Part shown: positions 34,643-35,387 of the stretch, piece after piece
How the letters are laid out: each line of letters begins with the position of its first letter
How positions within the stretch are numbered: position 1 is the stretch's first letter
Source: Rhodobacterales bacterium CG2_30_65_12
Lineage (GTDB): Bacteria > Pseudomonadota > Alphaproteobacteria > Rhodobacterales > Rhodobacteraceae
Length of the DNA stretch: 35,387 nt
Direction: 5' to 3'
Assembly (NCBI GenBank): GCA_001873585.1
Contig: MNZL01000150.1
Span: forward strand, 1-35,387
Program-made: the position numbers and the translations under genes
Notes under the pieces: model-generated
What the model saw: only the letters and a program-made list of their open reading frames with translations
Database searches by the model: none
What the model was told of the DNA's origin: nothing

Positions 34643-34736
34643 GCCGGCCTCCTTGGATTTCACGGGGTCCTGAATAGCCCTGCGGCCGCCACGGGACAAG
34701 CCGCAAACGCGGCGGCGAGAATCCACGCGAATCCCG

Positions 34737-34765
34737 TTGACACACCCCGCAGCTAGCCTTACATC
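34737..34765 (+). promoter_or_regulatory. Likely promoter of tRNA-Leu
   Basis: A perfect TTGACA (34737-34742), a 17-bp spacer and TACATC (34760-34765), 18 nt before the tRNA. The -35 box matches the consensus; the -10 is fair at best. Confidence 0.55.
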
Positions 34766-34783
34766 GCGGCCCCACGCACCTGT

Positions 34784-34870
34784 GCCCAGGTGGCGGAATT
34801 GGTAGACGCGCTGGTTTCAGGTACCAGTGATCGAAAGGTCGTGGAGGTTCGAGTCCTCTCCTGGGCACCA
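34784..34870 (+). tRNA. tRNA-Leu (anticodon CAG), CCA encoded
   Basis: The acceptor stem GCCCAGG (34784-34790) pairs with CCTGGGC (34860-34866), followed by A and an encoded CCA. The anticodon stem CTGGT/ACCAG holds the loop TTCAGGT, which gives anticodon CAG for CUG codons. A long variable arm (around GATCGAAAGGTCGT) as expected for leucine tRNAs, and a T arm GAGG-TTCGAGT-CCTC are present. Its 3' half is probably the attachment site of the island that starts directly after it. Confidence 0.97.
34843..34870 (+). other. Probable attachment site: 3' end of tRNA-Leu
   Basis: A tyrosine integrase gene begins 165 nt after the tRNA and reads away from it. This is the arrangement of elements that insert into the 3' end of tRNA genes and restore it. 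The core is expected within the T arm and acceptor strand; a second copy should lie at the far end of the element, outside the window. Confidence 0.6.
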
Positions 34871-34901
34871 CTCATCCCGAACATAGATGCTCATAACTGC
34901 A

Positions 34902-34930
34902 AGAAAACATGGACTTTTCGTCTGTTTTCT
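34902..34930. repeat. 8-bp inverted repeat between tRNA-Leu and the integrase
   Basis: AGAAAACA (34902-34909) and TGTTTTCT (34923-34930) with a 13-nt centre. It may be the end of the tRNA transcript or part of the recombination region; no run of T's follows. The direct repeat TGAACATGG (34942-34950, 34952-34960) follows at a 10-bp period. Confidence 0.4.
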
Positions 34931-34946
34931 GTCTACCATTCTGAAC

Positions 34947-35045
34947 ATGGATGAACATGGTACCCCACCCGATACCCCACCAAAATGGGGTACGAAACTG
35001 GGGTATCATACGGCAAATGCAGGGATGATACCCCAGTGGCGCTGA
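34947..35045 (+). CDS. Possible 32-residue leader ORF overlapping the integrase start
   Basis: ATG 34947 to TGA 35045 gives 32 codons (MDEHGTPPDTPP..., ending IPQWR), read in another frame through all five TACCCCA motifs and ending 7 nt past the integrase GTG. The codons follow the repeated motif (Thr-Pro-Pro, Asp-Thr-Pro-Pro), so the frame may only reflect the repeats. If translated, ribosomes would open the hairpin over the integrase start. No clear RBS is visible. Confidence 0.2.
   Translation: MDEHGTPPDTPPKWGTKLGYHTANAGMIPQWR
34961..35037 (+). promoter_or_regulatory. Integrase leader: five TACCCCA motifs and a 13-bp hairpin over the start codon
   Basis: TACCCCA occurs at 34961-34967, 34973-34979 and 35029-35035, and its complement TGGGGTA at 34986-34992 and 34999-35005. 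Copies two and three form a 7-bp hairpin. Copies four and five lie in a 13-bp perfect inverted repeat, ACTGGGGTATCAT (34997-35009) and ATGATACCCCAGT (35025-35037), whose right arm includes the GT of the integrase GTG while AGGG sits at the end of the 15-nt loop. Candidate roles are integrase arm-type sites, a repressor or excisionase operator, or translational control; these are inferred. Confidence 0.7.
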
Positions 35046-35387
35046 CGGACCTCAAGATCAAGAAAGCAAAGGCCCAGGAACGGCCGTACAAGCTCTACGA
35101 TTCCCTTGGCCTGTTCGTTCTGGTCAACCCGAACGGCTCGAAGCTCTGGCGGCAGAAGTATCAGATCGACGGCAAGGAACGTGTGATTGCCCACTGTTCG
35201 TATCCGGCGATCTCCCTGCGTGATGCACGGCAGAAGCGCGACGAAATCCGCGATCAGATCGCAGTTGGCACCGACCCAGCGGTGCAGAAGCGCCTGGATC
35301 AGATCGAGGCAGAGACCCAGGCACGCAACACGTTTCTTCTGGTCGCAGAAGACTACCTACAGATGGCGTATGATCGTGAGCTCGCGG
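35036..35387 (+). CDS. Tyrosine-type site-specific integrase (P4/DUF4102 type), 3' part missing
   Basis: The first 117 codons of an integrase of a tRNA-targeting island. The N-terminal MALTDLKIKKAKAQERPYKL (GTG 35036) and the following LGLFVLVNPNGSKLWRQKY with AISLRDARQKRDEIR, up to IAVGTDPAVQ, match the arm-binding N-terminal domain of P4-family integrases. The catalytic Arg-His-Arg-Tyr domain lies beyond the window. GTG is chosen because it gives the family's usual MALTD start; an in-frame ATG at 34985 would add 17 residues coded by the repeats. The start codon lies within a hairpin. Confidence 0.9.
   Translation, partial: MALTDLKIKKAKAQERPYKLYDSLGLFVLVNPNGSKLWRQKYQIDGKERVIAHCSYPAISLRDARQKRDEIRDQIAVGTDPAVQKRLDQIEAETQARNTFLLVAEDYLQMAYDRELA

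Overview
The window is GC-rich DNA with dense, often overlapping genes and looks like a chromosome segment of a Rhodobacterales (Rhodobacteraceae/Paracoccaceae, roseobacter-type) alphaproteobacterium. The evidence is a petABC operon whose cytochrome b haem ligands fall at the same residue numbers as in Rhodobacter capsulatus, a PetP/PetR-like regulator pair, a thiBPQ operon with a TPP riboswitch, an xseB-ispA-dxs operon preceded by a deacetylase gene, and a gltD/gltB locus with a secreted protein between the two subunits. No rRNA genes or CRISPR arrays are visible. There is one tRNA, at the right end.

Layout. 1-826 (-): 5' part of an exported caspase-like protein with no cysteine. 1004-1108: probable remnant of a histidine phosphatase. 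1105-2160 (+): saccharopine dehydrogenase. 2538-5280 (+): petABC (cytochrome bc1), closed by a terminator shared with the convergent thiBPQ operon (5332-8541, -). Upstream of thiB lie a TPP riboswitch and an apparent Shine-Dalgarno-sequestering hairpin. 8746-9846 (+): aroC, followed by a decayed AEC transporter gene. 10363-15029 (-): an EamA transporter, an HU-family protein, and the overlapping amn/ade pair for adenine salvage. 15105-15980 (+): NAD-binding SDR. 16026-16214 (-): a 62-residue exported mini-protein. 16332-20320 (-): deacetylase-xseB-ispA-dxs. 20488-21653 (-): petR-petP-like regulators, divergent from ilvE (21829, +). 22761-23171 (+): an anchored protein of unknown function. 23156-25707 (-): queG, a GST and mtgA. 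25809-32598 (-): gltD, an unknown secreted protein and gltB. 32818-34642 (-): an NDUFA9-like protein and uppP. 34784-34870 (+): tRNA-Leu(CAG), followed by a repeat-rich leader and the first 117 codons of a tyrosine integrase, which is the left edge of a genomic island or prophage continuing beyond the window.

Most of the window is core metabolism: respiration (bc1), isoprenoid precursors (dxs, ispA), aromatic amino acids (aroC), branched-chain amino acids (ilvE), ammonium assimilation (gltBD), cofactor uptake (thiBPQ), tRNA modification (queG) and peptidoglycan synthesis (mtgA, uppP). I found no clearly new multi-gene system. The observations most worth following are the integrase leader with five TACCCCA motifs and a 13-bp perfect inverted repeat over the start codon, the degenerate receiver domain of the PetR-like regulator with a palindrome inside its operon's likely promoter, the secreted protein embedded in the glutamate synthase operon, the cysteine-free caspase-like protein, and the riboswitch expression platform of thiB. 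Most of the very long antisense frames come from high GC at third codon positions and were rejected as genes.
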